Part shown: positions 21,296 to 33,153 of the stretch, one piece after another
Numbering within the stretch: position 1 is the first letter of the stretch
Layout: every line of letters starts with the position of its first letter
Source: Sinonovacula constricta
Taxonomy: Eukaryota; Mollusca; Bivalvia; Cardiida; Solecurtidae
Direction: 5' to 3'
DNA: 64,000 nt
NCBI GenBank assembly: GCA_007844125.1
Contig: CM017563.1
Coordinates: 29,398,094-29,462,093, forward strand
Notes under the pieces: model-generated
Told to the model about the DNA's origin: nothing
Seen by the model: only the letters and a program-made list of their open reading frames with translations
The model's database searches: none
Position numbers and translations under genes: made by a program

Positions 21296-24200
21296 TTATG
21301 CTGTCCATTTAAGACACCTGAAAAAATATGGAACATTTTTTCTTCAGACTTGTGTTTGTATTTAATTTAAAAAAGCATATTATGATACAGGATGGTTAAG
21401 TTTAAACATTTATTGACAGAGGAGATCATCATTAAACAATATTTAATGTAAGAATATATACCTGTATAAATTAGCAGTTATTTTTCATTTGACTTTAATA
21501 TAATGTAAAAAGATACAAATGTTTGTATATTTTGATACAACATGGGCATCTAGCAGATCATAATACAAATATGTACCAGACCATAATACAAATATGTAAC
21601 AGACCATAGTAGAAATATGTACAAAATCATAGTACAAATATGAACCAGATCACAGTACAAATATGTACCAAATCAAAGTACAAATATGTACCGAATCATA
21701 GTACAAATATGTACCAGATCATAGTACAAATATGAACCAGATCATAGTACAAATATGTACAAAATCATAGTACAAATATGAACCAGATCACAGTACAAAT
21801 ATGTACCAAATCATAGTACAAATATGAACCAGATCATAGTACAAATATGTACCAAATCATAGTACAAATATGAACCAGATCATAGAACAAATATGTACCA
21901 GATCATAGTACAAATATGTACCAGATCATAGTACAAATATGCACCATATCATAGTACAAATATGTACCAGATCATAGTACAAATATGCACCAGATTGTAG
22001 TACAAATATGTACTAAATCATAGTACAAATATGCACCATATCATAGTAAAAATATGTACCAGATCATAGTACAAATATGTACCAGATCATAGTACAAATA
22101 TGTACCAGATCATAGTACAAATATGTACCACATCATAGTATATGTACCAGATCATAGTACAAATATGTACCAGATCACAGTACAAATATGTACCAGATCA
22201 TAGTACAAATATGTACCAAATCATAGTACAAATATGTACCAGATCATAGTACAAATATGTACCACATCATAGTATATGTACCAGATCATAGTACAAATAT
22301 GTACCAGATCATAGTATACATTTGTTGAATGTACCAGATCATAGTACAAATATGTACCAGATCATAGTACAAATATGTACCAGATCATAGTACAAAATCA
22401 TAGTACAAATATGTACCAGATCATAGTACAAATATGAGTATACATTTGTTGTATGAACCAGATCACAGTACAAATATGTACCAAATCATAGTACAAATAT
22501 GAACCAGATCATAGTACAAATATGTACCAAATCATAGTACAAATATGAACCAGATCATAGTACAAATATGTACCAGATCATAGTACAAATCATAGTACAA
22601 ATATGAACCAGATCATAGTACAAATATGTACCAGATCATAGTACAAATATGCACCATACCATAGTACAAATATGTACCAGATCATAGTACAAATATGCAC
22701 CAGATCATAGTACAAATATGTACTAAATCATAGTACAAATATGCACCATATCATAGTAAAAATATGTACCAGATTATAGTACAAATATGTACCACATCAT
22801 AGTACAAATATGTACCAGATCATAGTACAAATATGTACCACATCATAGTATATGTACCAGATCATAGTACAAATATGTACCAGATCACAGTACAAATATG
22901 TACCAGATCATAGTACAAATATGTACCAAATCATAGTACAAATATCTACCAGATCATAGTACAAATATGTACCACATCATAGTATATGTACCAGATCATA
23001 GTACAAATATGTACCAGATCATAGTATACATTTGTTGAATATACCAGATCATAGTACAAATATGTACCAGATCATAGTACAAATATGTACCAGATCATAG
23101 TACAAATATGTACCAGATCATAGTATATGTACCAAATCATAGTACAAATATGTACCAGATCATAGTATACATTTGTTGTATGTACCAGATCATAGTACAA
23201 ATATATACCAGATCATAGTACAAATATGTACCAGATCATAGTATATGTACCAGATCATAGTACAAATATGTACCAGATCATGGTAAAAATATGAACCAAT
23301 CAAATCATAGTACAAATATGTACCAGATCATAGTATATGTACCAGAACATAATACAAATATGTACCAGATCATAGTATATGTACCAGATCATAGTACAAA
23401 TATGTACCAGATCATGGTACAAATATGAACCAATCAAATCATAGTACAAATATGTACCAAATCATAGTACAAATATGAACCAGATCATAGTACAAATAGG
23501 AACCAATCAAATCATAGTACAAATATGTACCAAATCATAGTACAAATATGAATCAATCAAATCATAGTACAAATATGTACCAAATCATAGTACATATATG
23601 AATCAAATCACAAAGAACAACTGGAAAACCTGCCCACATACCCCTGACTGGGATTTTTAGCTACAAGTTGACGACATACTGTAAAGTTTTATAGATAAAG
23701 CAATTTATATCAGCAACTCTGAACTCTTTGCCACGTGGGCAACTTCATTATCTACCTGGACATGATAATTATTATTATTATGAATGGATCTTACCTGGTG
23801 TCTTTGTGTGTTCCCAGGCATTTGATGGAACAATATCTTGTCCCACACTGCACACAGTTGTAGAGAGAAGGGAATGTGCATATGGTTAAGGAGTATAGAG
23901 GATTTTTTCCAACTGAATACCTAACATTTTTTCAAACTAAATATTATCTAAATAAGTATTTTGAGTGAAGGCACAAACATATTATAATATAAAAGGGATG
24001 ACAAAGATTACAAAATCAGTAACAGATTAACCTTTTGAAACATTTTTTATTGGTTAACCCAAACAACATGAAACCATCTACTTCTGTGATCATTGTTTGT
24101 GCTTCCTATTGAATTCTGAAAATATTAACAATTCTTTGTTACAAAGATTTGTGCAATATATTAAGAAAAGAAAAGGTAATTGTCATAGTAAAATAATAGG

Positions 24201-27200
24201 TAGCTGACAGTGATAATATTTGGAACAATTAATAATATCATGCAAATAACTGTCGTAAAATTATGTTATTATAATTTGGATTTTTTTAAGCAGCAAATAT
24301 TAAAGATATATGGGTCTTTTACATAAATATAATTGGAAGTATGAACATTACTTTACATTTGTATACTGTTATAAGTACACAATTACTGGCATACTGTTTT
24401 TTTGTAAACAAGGCAAACTAGAGACAAGCAATCCCAAATTGAAGAACAGATTTTTAAATGGGGTAAAGGAAGATAATATGAACAACATGCATGTGAGAAC
24501 AATGGTTGGGTTAAATGTCAGAACAATGGGTTGTGTTAACCCAATTTATTATGCCTTAAGATACTGTTGGAAAGGTGGTGGATGGCGCTTCATCTAGAAA
24601 TTTTTATTAGATAGGAACTAACAATAAAGTAAAAAAAGGAATCACCTACTTCATCCCGCAGATTCTGTTTATTACTATAATGATCGATTACTTATTATTC
24701 ATAAACGGTTAAGCAACATATTAAAAATTTAATTAATATTGTGTAATGTCTCACCAATGGTCTTCAAGTAATCTGGAGACAGTGCACAATTAAACAAGTA
24801 GAATTTAAAATCGCATTTACTGTGTAAAACTTTACTGGTGTACAAAAATAAAGGGGCAAGTATGTATTTGCATTTGTAACCTTGTTCTTTTACATTTACA
24901 ATTAGCTACATCAGGTCTACTTCAATGCTGACAGCATTTTTCTTATGTCTGATTTCATTTACTCTGCAACTAGAATTTTTATGTTTGTTTTGTTTAAAAG
25001 ATGACACAAACTTATTTGTGGGGGATTTAATATTTCTGTTTAGTAAGAGCTTGTTGAGTAAGACTTTTAAGGATATCCACAAACAGCACAAAACAATCTT
25101 GGCGGAAGACTTGAAGGTGGTGCGCAGGCATTTATGTAGTTTGGTGGATCTTTGTTACTCAGATGCTGAAATAGAAAGGGAAGAAATGTATTTTTAATTC
25201 AGGTAACACTTAACTAAAACGTTGACAAGAAGATAATTTACAGTATGTGTTTATAATAGGTACCAAAATACTTTTGCATAAAAACTACTCTTTAGATATA
25301 TTGTAAATGAATTTAGTATCTTAAAAAATAAAAAATACATAGATAAATAAAAGATAAACAAAAAACAGGCAATAATTTTAAAGCTTTCAGAATTTAATTA
25401 TCCAAATAGTGAATGAACATGTGTTGTCATTAAAATATTTTCAAGTTATTTAACCTGCAGATAGGCCTTTCCCGAAACTAGGTTACATCCACTACCAAAT
25501 CACGCTTTATGTCTCATGATTTGGAATTTCCACTTCGGGGGACGTCACTTGCAGCCAATAATGTCGGCTAAAATGATTACACTTATTCCTGAGGAGCATC
25601 TAAATAACACTGTACACACACCTAAGTGTACACACTAAAAAGCAGTGTTGGTCAGCAGTTATCATGGAAGAATGATGAGTTTTTGAGAGTAAAACATTGC
25701 GGGTTTATAACACTTTAAACTTGTGTAAATTACAATCAACAAAAGTATAAATAATAAAATAATCTAACTGACAGCATTTACTGAATAAATTTACGATGAT
25801 TATGTGCAAACACATGGGGCCATGTAGTGTTAGTGTGAGTACTTTGAAGACTCCTGAAATAAATTTTATTTGTGAAGAGCTTATTGAGCATGTGAAGTAC
25901 ACTAATGGGAAAGTAATTTTAAAGGGATGTTGCCTAGGTTTGGGAAAGGCCTACAGAATGCCATTATTTTTAAAAGTTATACAAATTACTATTTGATAAT
26001 CCAAAAATTTATCTGATTAAATGTTATAAGTTGCATTGTTTTATGCGGTTGTTTATTTTAATAAATATGTATAGTAAGTCATAACTTTAAAATAATATTG
26101 ACATTATAACAGTTAATTACTCAGTAACTAACCTCCTCCTCCATGAGTGCTGCAAAACTTTTTTTGAATCTGTATTTAAAATGATCACTACGATGCTTCT
26201 TTTTCTTGCCTCTAGATGCTGAAAGACATCACAGCAAAATACATGCACATAGAATACATATGAGCCTTTGTTAACTTGGAGTAGAGAATACTGATGTGTA
26301 AATGTGGTGTATTAGAAAAAAATTCAGAAAAAATCAGAATCATCATGAAATTTGTTGTCATTTTTTTCAGTCATAATTCATAGATGTATGTGCACTATTA
26401 TATTTGTGTTAAATTTAAATAAGAACATTTGCAGTGGCTGGCCCTGCAAATTATTTTTCAGGAAAATAACCTTTATATTTCAGTTAACAAAATGCCAACC
26501 AATCATAAGACCAAATATATTTTGTTAATCTGCTCTGCAAGTTATATATCAAACTTGGTGTCAACACAATGTTAACAATTAACTTCAACTAATTCTCTTG
26601 ATGCATTAACACAACAAATACCGACTGGCAAGCAAAAAACATTATCAAGTGGTATGTTTTTCCATGACTTTGTGAATCTTTAAGTTAAACAATTCTCTTA
26701 AAATAATTCAGAAACATAAACATAATTCTTAAGATATATTAAAGTTTTTAATGTTACCACAATTTTAAACTTTTCATATATTTATTAAACTAGTGTGACT
26801 TCTTATAATCAATAATTATATAATGGTGTAGACAACAAAAGCAGCATTAGATTACATGTGTTAAAGCTTTATATTTTAACCTAAGGTGTTACCACCTACG
26901 TTTTTCCATAGATTCATCAAACTTGGGAGCCTTTTTGTTCATCTTCAGATCCCCATGTGGGTCCTCCCCAAAGTTGTCAAATTCCAGTGCATCCAGGGCC
27001 TTTCTCTGACGTCTCTTACGAGATGCCTCATCCAGCACACGGCGCTTTTCATCGTCTTTAATGCGAACTAAAAACCGTGAAACAGCAAAATATTTGAAAG
27101 GATCCATCTGTATGTATAGGAGTATTCTTCAGGACCCAACCAATAAGACACATACTTAAACCTAACAGCTCGCTTGATCATTGACAACACTGCACTAAAT

Positions 27201-29056
27201 TCTGTTCAGTATCTATTTTCAATCATTGGTCTACCGTAAAGTTTTAAAGATAAGACGCGGTTTTTTGCCCCAAATGATGATAAAAAAGTGGGGGGTGCGT
27301 CTTATACATGCGAATTTAAGTTTTCCCCTTTTTTCCCAGACCAAAATTGACCCTTAGACTAATCAGACCGCAGAGAATATCGCCGATAGTATCGGCCATA
27401 GACAACTGTATTGTGCTATTTTAAGGGAAAGGTTACGTTGTTTTTACCTAAAATTTGACATTAAACATAAAAAGAGACATTTAAATTCGTTTGTGTATAC
27501 ATAAAACAACAATATGCAATAGATATTTGCATAAATATAAATTTATTCTAACAAAATCGGCGAAGTTTCATAATCCGGAAACGGTTATTGAGTTTTAGTG
27601 GAACGGGCATATTCATTGACGACGCTGTTATTATCATCGTCTAAGTAATATGGTATTATTCAATTGATCAATTTTGAATTGAAATTTGTTTTATTTTAAA
27701 TGTTAACTACGAATAAATTTTAAGTTGAAATTAAAAACCCTCTTAACAACAATAAAATGTGCATCGGCTATTTGCGCAGACAAGTTTTCACACCTCTTTT
27801 GGATGTTAATAGATCGTCCATCATCTGTAAGTAATTACAAAGGTGCATAGAACTAATTTGTTGGTAAGCGGTCACTTAAATAGCATAGTGTGAAAATGAA
27901 CATATAAAAGCCTTTAGTTGTTATTTTAAATGTCATTTGTGTGTTTGTCCCATGTGTCGAGAACTTAATTATAGGCCGAGAACTTAATTGTTTTTATGAC
28001 ATGCTGCCGCGTGATACAGGATGTTCTCTCATGTGTAGGGCTGGGATAGCCGCGAGAATATCCTGTCTGGCGTGTAAACGATATATTGGGGTAGAGTGTC
28101 ATAACGTTACACAATACACACGGTCTCACTAGGCAAACAGTCGCGACGTATTATTCAAGACACTTAGAGAATAATAAGCACTCGGCGCAAACACCGATTT
28201 ACGGAACAATTAGAACATGTTCCCTCGAGTAAAATCGAGCGATGCGACGACGCGGGAATTTCGTAATGGCGGCCAGATGGATTAGTGAATCGGGGATGCG
28301 TCTTGTCTTTGAGAATTTGCTTTTTTCCTTGATTCTAGACCTCGAAGAGGGGGTGCGTCTTATCTTTGTGTGCGTCTTATATATAAAACTTTACGGTATG
28401 TTGATTCTTGACATGTCTAGGGCATGGTAAAACTGGCTCTGTTGATTGGTCAATTGTGGAAAAGTAAATAGACCTTTCAAACACAAGATCTTCTTTGAAG
28501 TTGGTATCCAACAGTTTGCCCATATCTAATATGTGTAACAAGAGGTTTGGGGTATTTGTACATAATTTCTGCAGAAAAAATCCTACTGTAGCCTAAGCTT
28601 TGACGATTTTTAACAGTATTTCAATTTTAGAGAAGAAAAGCTCATTAATCAACACTTCATTCTTTTCAAATCTATAAAGAAGACCGATTGGGATTCCTGG
28701 TAAAAGCAGACATCAACGTCACATCAATGAAGCGGATGAGCTAAAACATACTTCCTTAGTGGTCACGTGGTTTTCTCTGTTTAAAAATAGCTAAGTGTGC
28801 AGCGTGGCTCAGATAGGGAATACATGTTTGAAATGACGATTGTGACGTTATGGTTCACCATTCACTGACTTCAGACAGGTGTAGGACATCAATAGACATC
28901 AATAGACAGCATTTAGCGAGATCTTTTGCGAGAGATTTCAAGATAAATAATTTATTTTATTGATAATTAAACATTTCAAATTCTTTATTCTTTGGAACAA
29001 TGTTTTTATAACAAAAATATACCATTACACATACCTGATTCTCTTTTATCAGCCAT
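21296..29056 (-). CDS. ZNHIT1: Zinc finger HIT domain-containing protein 1, complete
   Basis: ZNHIT1 is a subunit of the nuclear SRCAP/SWR1-type complex that exchanges histone H2A.Z into nucleosomes. Coding exons on the minus strand: 29056-29035, 27067-26900, 26218-26133, 25165-25077, 23875-23795 and 21317-21296. The sum is 468 bases, 155 residues plus stop, against 154 in human. The start MADKRESVR matches human MVEKKTSVR. Conserved blocks are RRVLDEASRKRRQRKALDAL, DNFGEDPHGDL and DHFKYRFKKSFAALMEE. The HIT finger has all eight ligands: C118, C121, C129, C132, C137, C141, H145 and C150, and the protein ends CLKWTA. The intron between exons 4 and 5 splits the glycine codon after C121 and has AT-AC ends. 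All phases agree. The last intron is nearly filled by satellite DNA. Confidence 0.97.
21540..23610. repeat. 23-bp satellite array, roughly 2 kb, in last ZNHIT1 intron
   Basis: The unit is 23 bp with core ATCATAGTACAAATATG followed by a TACCAG-type end. It contains a near-palindrome GTACAAATATGTAC. Variant units (TATACATTTGTTG, CACCATATC, shortened AGTATATGTACC) recur at offsets of about 716 bp, showing a higher-order duplication. Confidence 0.95.
23876..25076 (-). other. ZNHIT1: U12-type AT-AC intron of ZNHIT1
   Basis: The donor reads TGTGG|ATATCCTTAA (U12 consensus ATATCCTTT). The acceptor is TCCTTAACCATATGCAC|ATTCCC, with a branch-site match TCCTTAAC (plus-strand 23885-23892) and about 10 bases from branch adenosine to the AC end. 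No AG acceptor near the boundary gives a finger-preserving reading; the AC acceptor restores CAVCGFPSLYNC. Confidence 0.92.
23880..25070. other. Interior of ZNHIT1 intron 4, no other gene seen
   Basis: A 95-codon plus-strand frame at 24310-24597 has no domain, no codon bias that I can see and no splice partners. I regard it as chance. Confidence 0.4.
27234..28396. mobile_element. TA-flanked inverted-repeat transposon, 1.16 kb, in ZNHIT1 intron 1
   Basis: The left end TA|CCGTAAAGTTTTA and right end TAAAACTTTACGG|TA are inverted and flanked by TA. GTGCGTCTTAT motifs lie just inside both ends in opposite orientation. No transposase is seen. The TA flanks suggest a Tc1/mariner or pogo-related non-autonomous family. 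Confidence 0.72.
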
Positions 29057-29264
29057 TTTCAAAGGAATAAATGTGTTTGAGCCAATGCACAATTTTTTTA
29101 ACAAGGGACGTTATTCTGTGATAAAAATGAACTATAACTTCTACAAATACCCAAAGGGAGATAACCACTTCAAACCGCATAAATATATAGCTTCCAATTC
29201 ATCGGCTGCTCAAGACTGATCCAAATTTTAAATGGCGTTCAAGTGGTAAACTTCAACTTCAACT

Positions 29265-30183
29265 TTGTATTGCCAAAAGTCAATACTGACTACATAAGGC
29301 AGGCGCAAGTCCTGAACATTGACAATTTAAGACTAATAATTTAAAATATCAATTAAAAAGCATAAAACTCATTTAGGCCACTTGCAAATGCAGGTACAGT
29401 TGGGGCATCCTTAATCTCAGTCGGTAGTCCGTTCCAAAGTCGTATAGCCCGCGGAAAGAATGAGTTCATGTGGTGTTTTGTTTTTGAGTGGGGAATAAGG
29501 AATTTGTTGTTTCATGTAGTTGTGAGATAACAGTGATCGACATTGACCTGTTTGTTATGTATTTTGAGTAGCATTTTGAGACTGTCTTGAATTCTGCGTT
29601 GCTCGAGAGTAGACCACTTTAACTCTCTGAGCATGTTAGTGACACTGCTTGTGTAGTGGTAGTCATTTTGAACGTACCTTGCGGCTGACCTTTGAACCAT
29701 TTCTATTCTGTGTGTGAGGTGTTTCTGCCATGGGTGCCATATACTTGAACAATATTCGACCTGGGGGCGTACATATGTTCTGTATGCAGCCTCTTTTAGT
29801 TGTTTGTTCTGTGTTTTGACATTTCGTCTGATGAATCTCAGACTGTTTTTGGCCTTGTTTGTGATGGTGTTTATGTGAGATGACCAATCGAGGTTACTAC
29901 TGTTGTGACCCCGAGATATTTTGCGTGTTCTGTCGTTCTGAGGGTGGTGTCATGAAATGTGTATGGGAAGATAACCGGTTTCTTTTTCCTGTGTTTTCTA
30001 AGAACTTCGCACTTGTCAGGGTTAAATTCCATTGACCATTCTTTCTCCCAAAGTTCTAGGTTGTGTAAGTCTTCCTGAAGACTGTGCAGATGCGTGTGAT
30101 TTTATTGTGAGGTAAACTATTGTGTCGTCAGCAAACAGACGCACACGACTCCTGACACTTCCTGGTAGGTCGTTAATGTAGGC
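29265..30183 (-). mobile_element. 5'-truncated LINE with reverse transcriptase C-terminal half
   Basis: Minus-strand frames, broken by a few frameshifts, read YINDLPGSVRSRVRLFADDT (the FADD catalytic motif), LQEDLHNLELWEKEWSMEFN, CEVLRKHRKKKP, YVRPQVEYCSSIWHPWQ, VQRSAARYVQNDYHYTS and FFPRAIRLWNGLPTEIKDAP. This is the typical C-terminal reverse transcriptase region of Jockey/CR1-type LINEs. The 3' end has short TTGAAG repeats. It lies about 210 bp upstream of ZNHIT1 exon 1, in the same orientation. Confidence 0.88.
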
Positions 30184-30233
30184 TAACGACCTACCAGGAA
30201 GTGTCAGGAGTCGTGTGCGTCTGTTTGCTGACG
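30126..30233. repeat. 50-bp perfect palindrome with 8-nt loop
   Basis: The left arm is 30126-30175, the loop 30176-30183 and the right arm 30184-30233; the arms are exactly complementary. The left arm is the LINE reverse transcriptase segment including the FADD codons. The right arm is an inverted copy at the element's 5' edge. Confidence 0.95.
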
Positions 30234-30239
30234 TGATGG

Positions 30240-33118
30240 TATCATGCAGTTGCTAAATGAAAAAAGTCATGCTTTGAAATGCATTCGCAGTAAAAAAAAT
30301 CATAATGTTATCCAACTATGTTAGTGGACAAAGACAAGAGTCTGGTCGGAAGTAGTGGTGCACTGCAGGACAGCCGGAAGTCCCTCCCTCATTTACTCCT
30401 TTATCTTGGCAAGGGATTAAATCAATGCAGTGAGACGCAGAGAAATAAGGGGAGATAATCAAATCATTATGATCAAAATTTTTAAAAATGTAAACAAGAC
30501 AATTAAAGTGAGAACGCTATAAGAATTCACCTGAATCAGTTAAAACAAACACAACGTGAGGGTTACCCATATTTTATTGCACAAAACCTTCTGTTAAAAA
30601 TCAGAATAAATTTAAAAAAACACTCATAACATCAAGCAATGGAGTTTTTACATTAATTATTCTGACAATGAGAACCAATTAAGCAAATTCTTAATAATAA
30701 TAAAAACAAGAATAATATTTATTTATTTATTTTTTTTTTAAAAAAACACAACTACATACTGGCAAATGAGGCAGAACAACATTCATTTCAAATCTTGTAC
30801 AATCAAAATAAATCAGTTCCAAATAAAACATTATCATTTAAGCATCCATTTTGGAAAGGGACATGACTCATATACATATATATAAATACCACAACATCCA
30901 CACTTTATATGTATTAAACAAATGCATGTGTCGTTCGCAGCAAAAACTAAAATGTTTTCAAAATATAGCTGTGGATTCGCCAAACCTAAGGACAACACAC
31001 TCGTTTGAAAGACTGCATGTTCACAAATAATGTACTGGTAAAATAAATGTGTTTTTTTTATAAATACAACAGTTTCTTTCGCTTTTGAACAATATACAAA
31101 ATGACAAATTTGATCAATTGTGACAAAGGTGCTAAAAGATTAAAAATGTCTGACAAATTTCAAAATCTTAAGTGGCAACAGTTAAATAACTGATAAAGTG
31201 TATGACGTAAAGAAATTACTTTAAAATTTTAATTACATTATTATATTATGAAGGGTAGTCCATTTATTGTTTTTTTTTTCAAAATCATGCATCAGTGTGA
31301 ATGTTTTTACTTATTAACAAATTGTAAAAAAATTGGTTATCCGTTTTTAAAAAGTTACATCAACAATTTCTTTATGTGAAACCCTGGCAATATATTTCGA
31401 GTTTAATAACATTACCAGGGATTTGGTTATTTTAGTAATTTTTATTTTTTTCTTATCACAATGACAAATACAACCATAAACCACAAACTGGAAGAAAGAC
31501 AACTTTCTAACAAATAAGTATCACTGAACTTGACTCAAACACACAACACATGAAATGCCTATGTAGACCAAATGTGACACAGTGCAGGTGCAAATCTGCC
31601 ATTACACATCTCCGTTCAAAAAATCAAAAATGTTAAAGTACCAAAAAACATTTAGAAAGTCAATTATTTCTGTAGGTTCTATGTTATAAAATGATACGTC
31701 GAGTTATGTTGCATCTTAAAGATGTATTTTTAGTCAATACATGCAAAAAATGTATTTTCTTTTCTGTTTTTCTTTTCGATCTTATGGGCGAAAAAGGCCC
31801 TAAAATGAACCTGAGCCTATGTAGCAGAAAAAGATTTTCTGGGGGAAGGGTGGAGCCCTCTAGTAATTGTGTGTAACTTCAAAAGGGGCCCAGATACGCA
31901 CCTGTCACAGTGCTGTTTGTACATAAGTAACTCATTTTTTTCCAAATGAAACAAATTATACTAAAATCTAAAAATTCAAAACATGTGACAGCTAAAACAA
32001 CTTGAGAAAGTTTAATTGATGAACACATTAACAAGTCATTATTTTTTGGAAATGTACTATCAAGTAGCATAAACATTACATAAAATACTAAAAAACAAAA
32101 TAATAATGTGGCTGATAAAAATTATATTCAAATTAAAATAATGAAAGCCATGAATTATTATGGGTTTACAGCATACTGACATTATAAAAGGTCATACTGC
32201 ATTGCTTAGAATCATTATTTTACAAAAATGATTATGACACGTACGCAAGCAGATCTACACCCTATCTATTCGGAATATTTAGTAAAACTCTATGAAACTT
32301 GTTAAAAAAAAATTAAATTTAGATTTTTTTTTTTTTTTGTATATTGTATTGTACCAAAGTCGGCAATAATATCATATAACAGATTATAGATGTAGTAAGA
32401 AAATGTCATGAAAAGAGGTGCAAAGAAACTGGGGGAAAAAACATTATATTCATGTTAAGAAAAAAGTTCAAACATGGTTTGGAAATTTTTAGTTTAACAG
32501 TAGTCATATTCATTTATATTGTGGGTACTCATTAAATTTCAGTTTCCAAATAATTTTAATAAGAAAAGTTATCACTTTTAGAAGACTGTATTTTACAGTT
32601 CAATATCCAAGCTATTGCACAGTAGCTCAAAATTCATAGATGTCATGTAGCTCCAGACAAGGGAAGTATATCTGTATCAAAATTATCCACATTTAAGTTT
32701 TTGCACATAACCTGAATTCAAATGCAAATGCAAACATTTAAGGTGGTATCTGACAGTTTGGCTATATTCGATGCATGTAACAATATTTTACAAGACCTTT
32801 TCAGGTAACAATGTCTTATTTGGTTATTTGGGAAAAAAATCTTTGGCCCAAACTGTTGGAGACCACCTTATAAAGCAATGCAGTTAAAGGCATCTCAAAA
32901 GCCTTATATAAGTGACCCCCCCCCCCCATTTATTGCCCCACCCAGCATGTGAGGGCATCTGTTTTCTGATAAGCCAGGCTGCCACAGTCTGTAACGATGT
33001 GTCTGTCACACAGGTATTGTTCAAGATCCAAGTGTATGTATGCTATATCTGGGGGTTGAACATAGTCATTCACAGTTTGTAAAGGAAACAGTTGTGAATA
33101 TACCAATTACGCAATCCA

Positions 33119-33153
<35 letters not shown>

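Noticed and set aside
24310..24597. 95-codon plus-strand ORF in ZNHIT1 intron 4
   Set aside because: No domain, no splice context and AT-rich composition like the surrounding intron.
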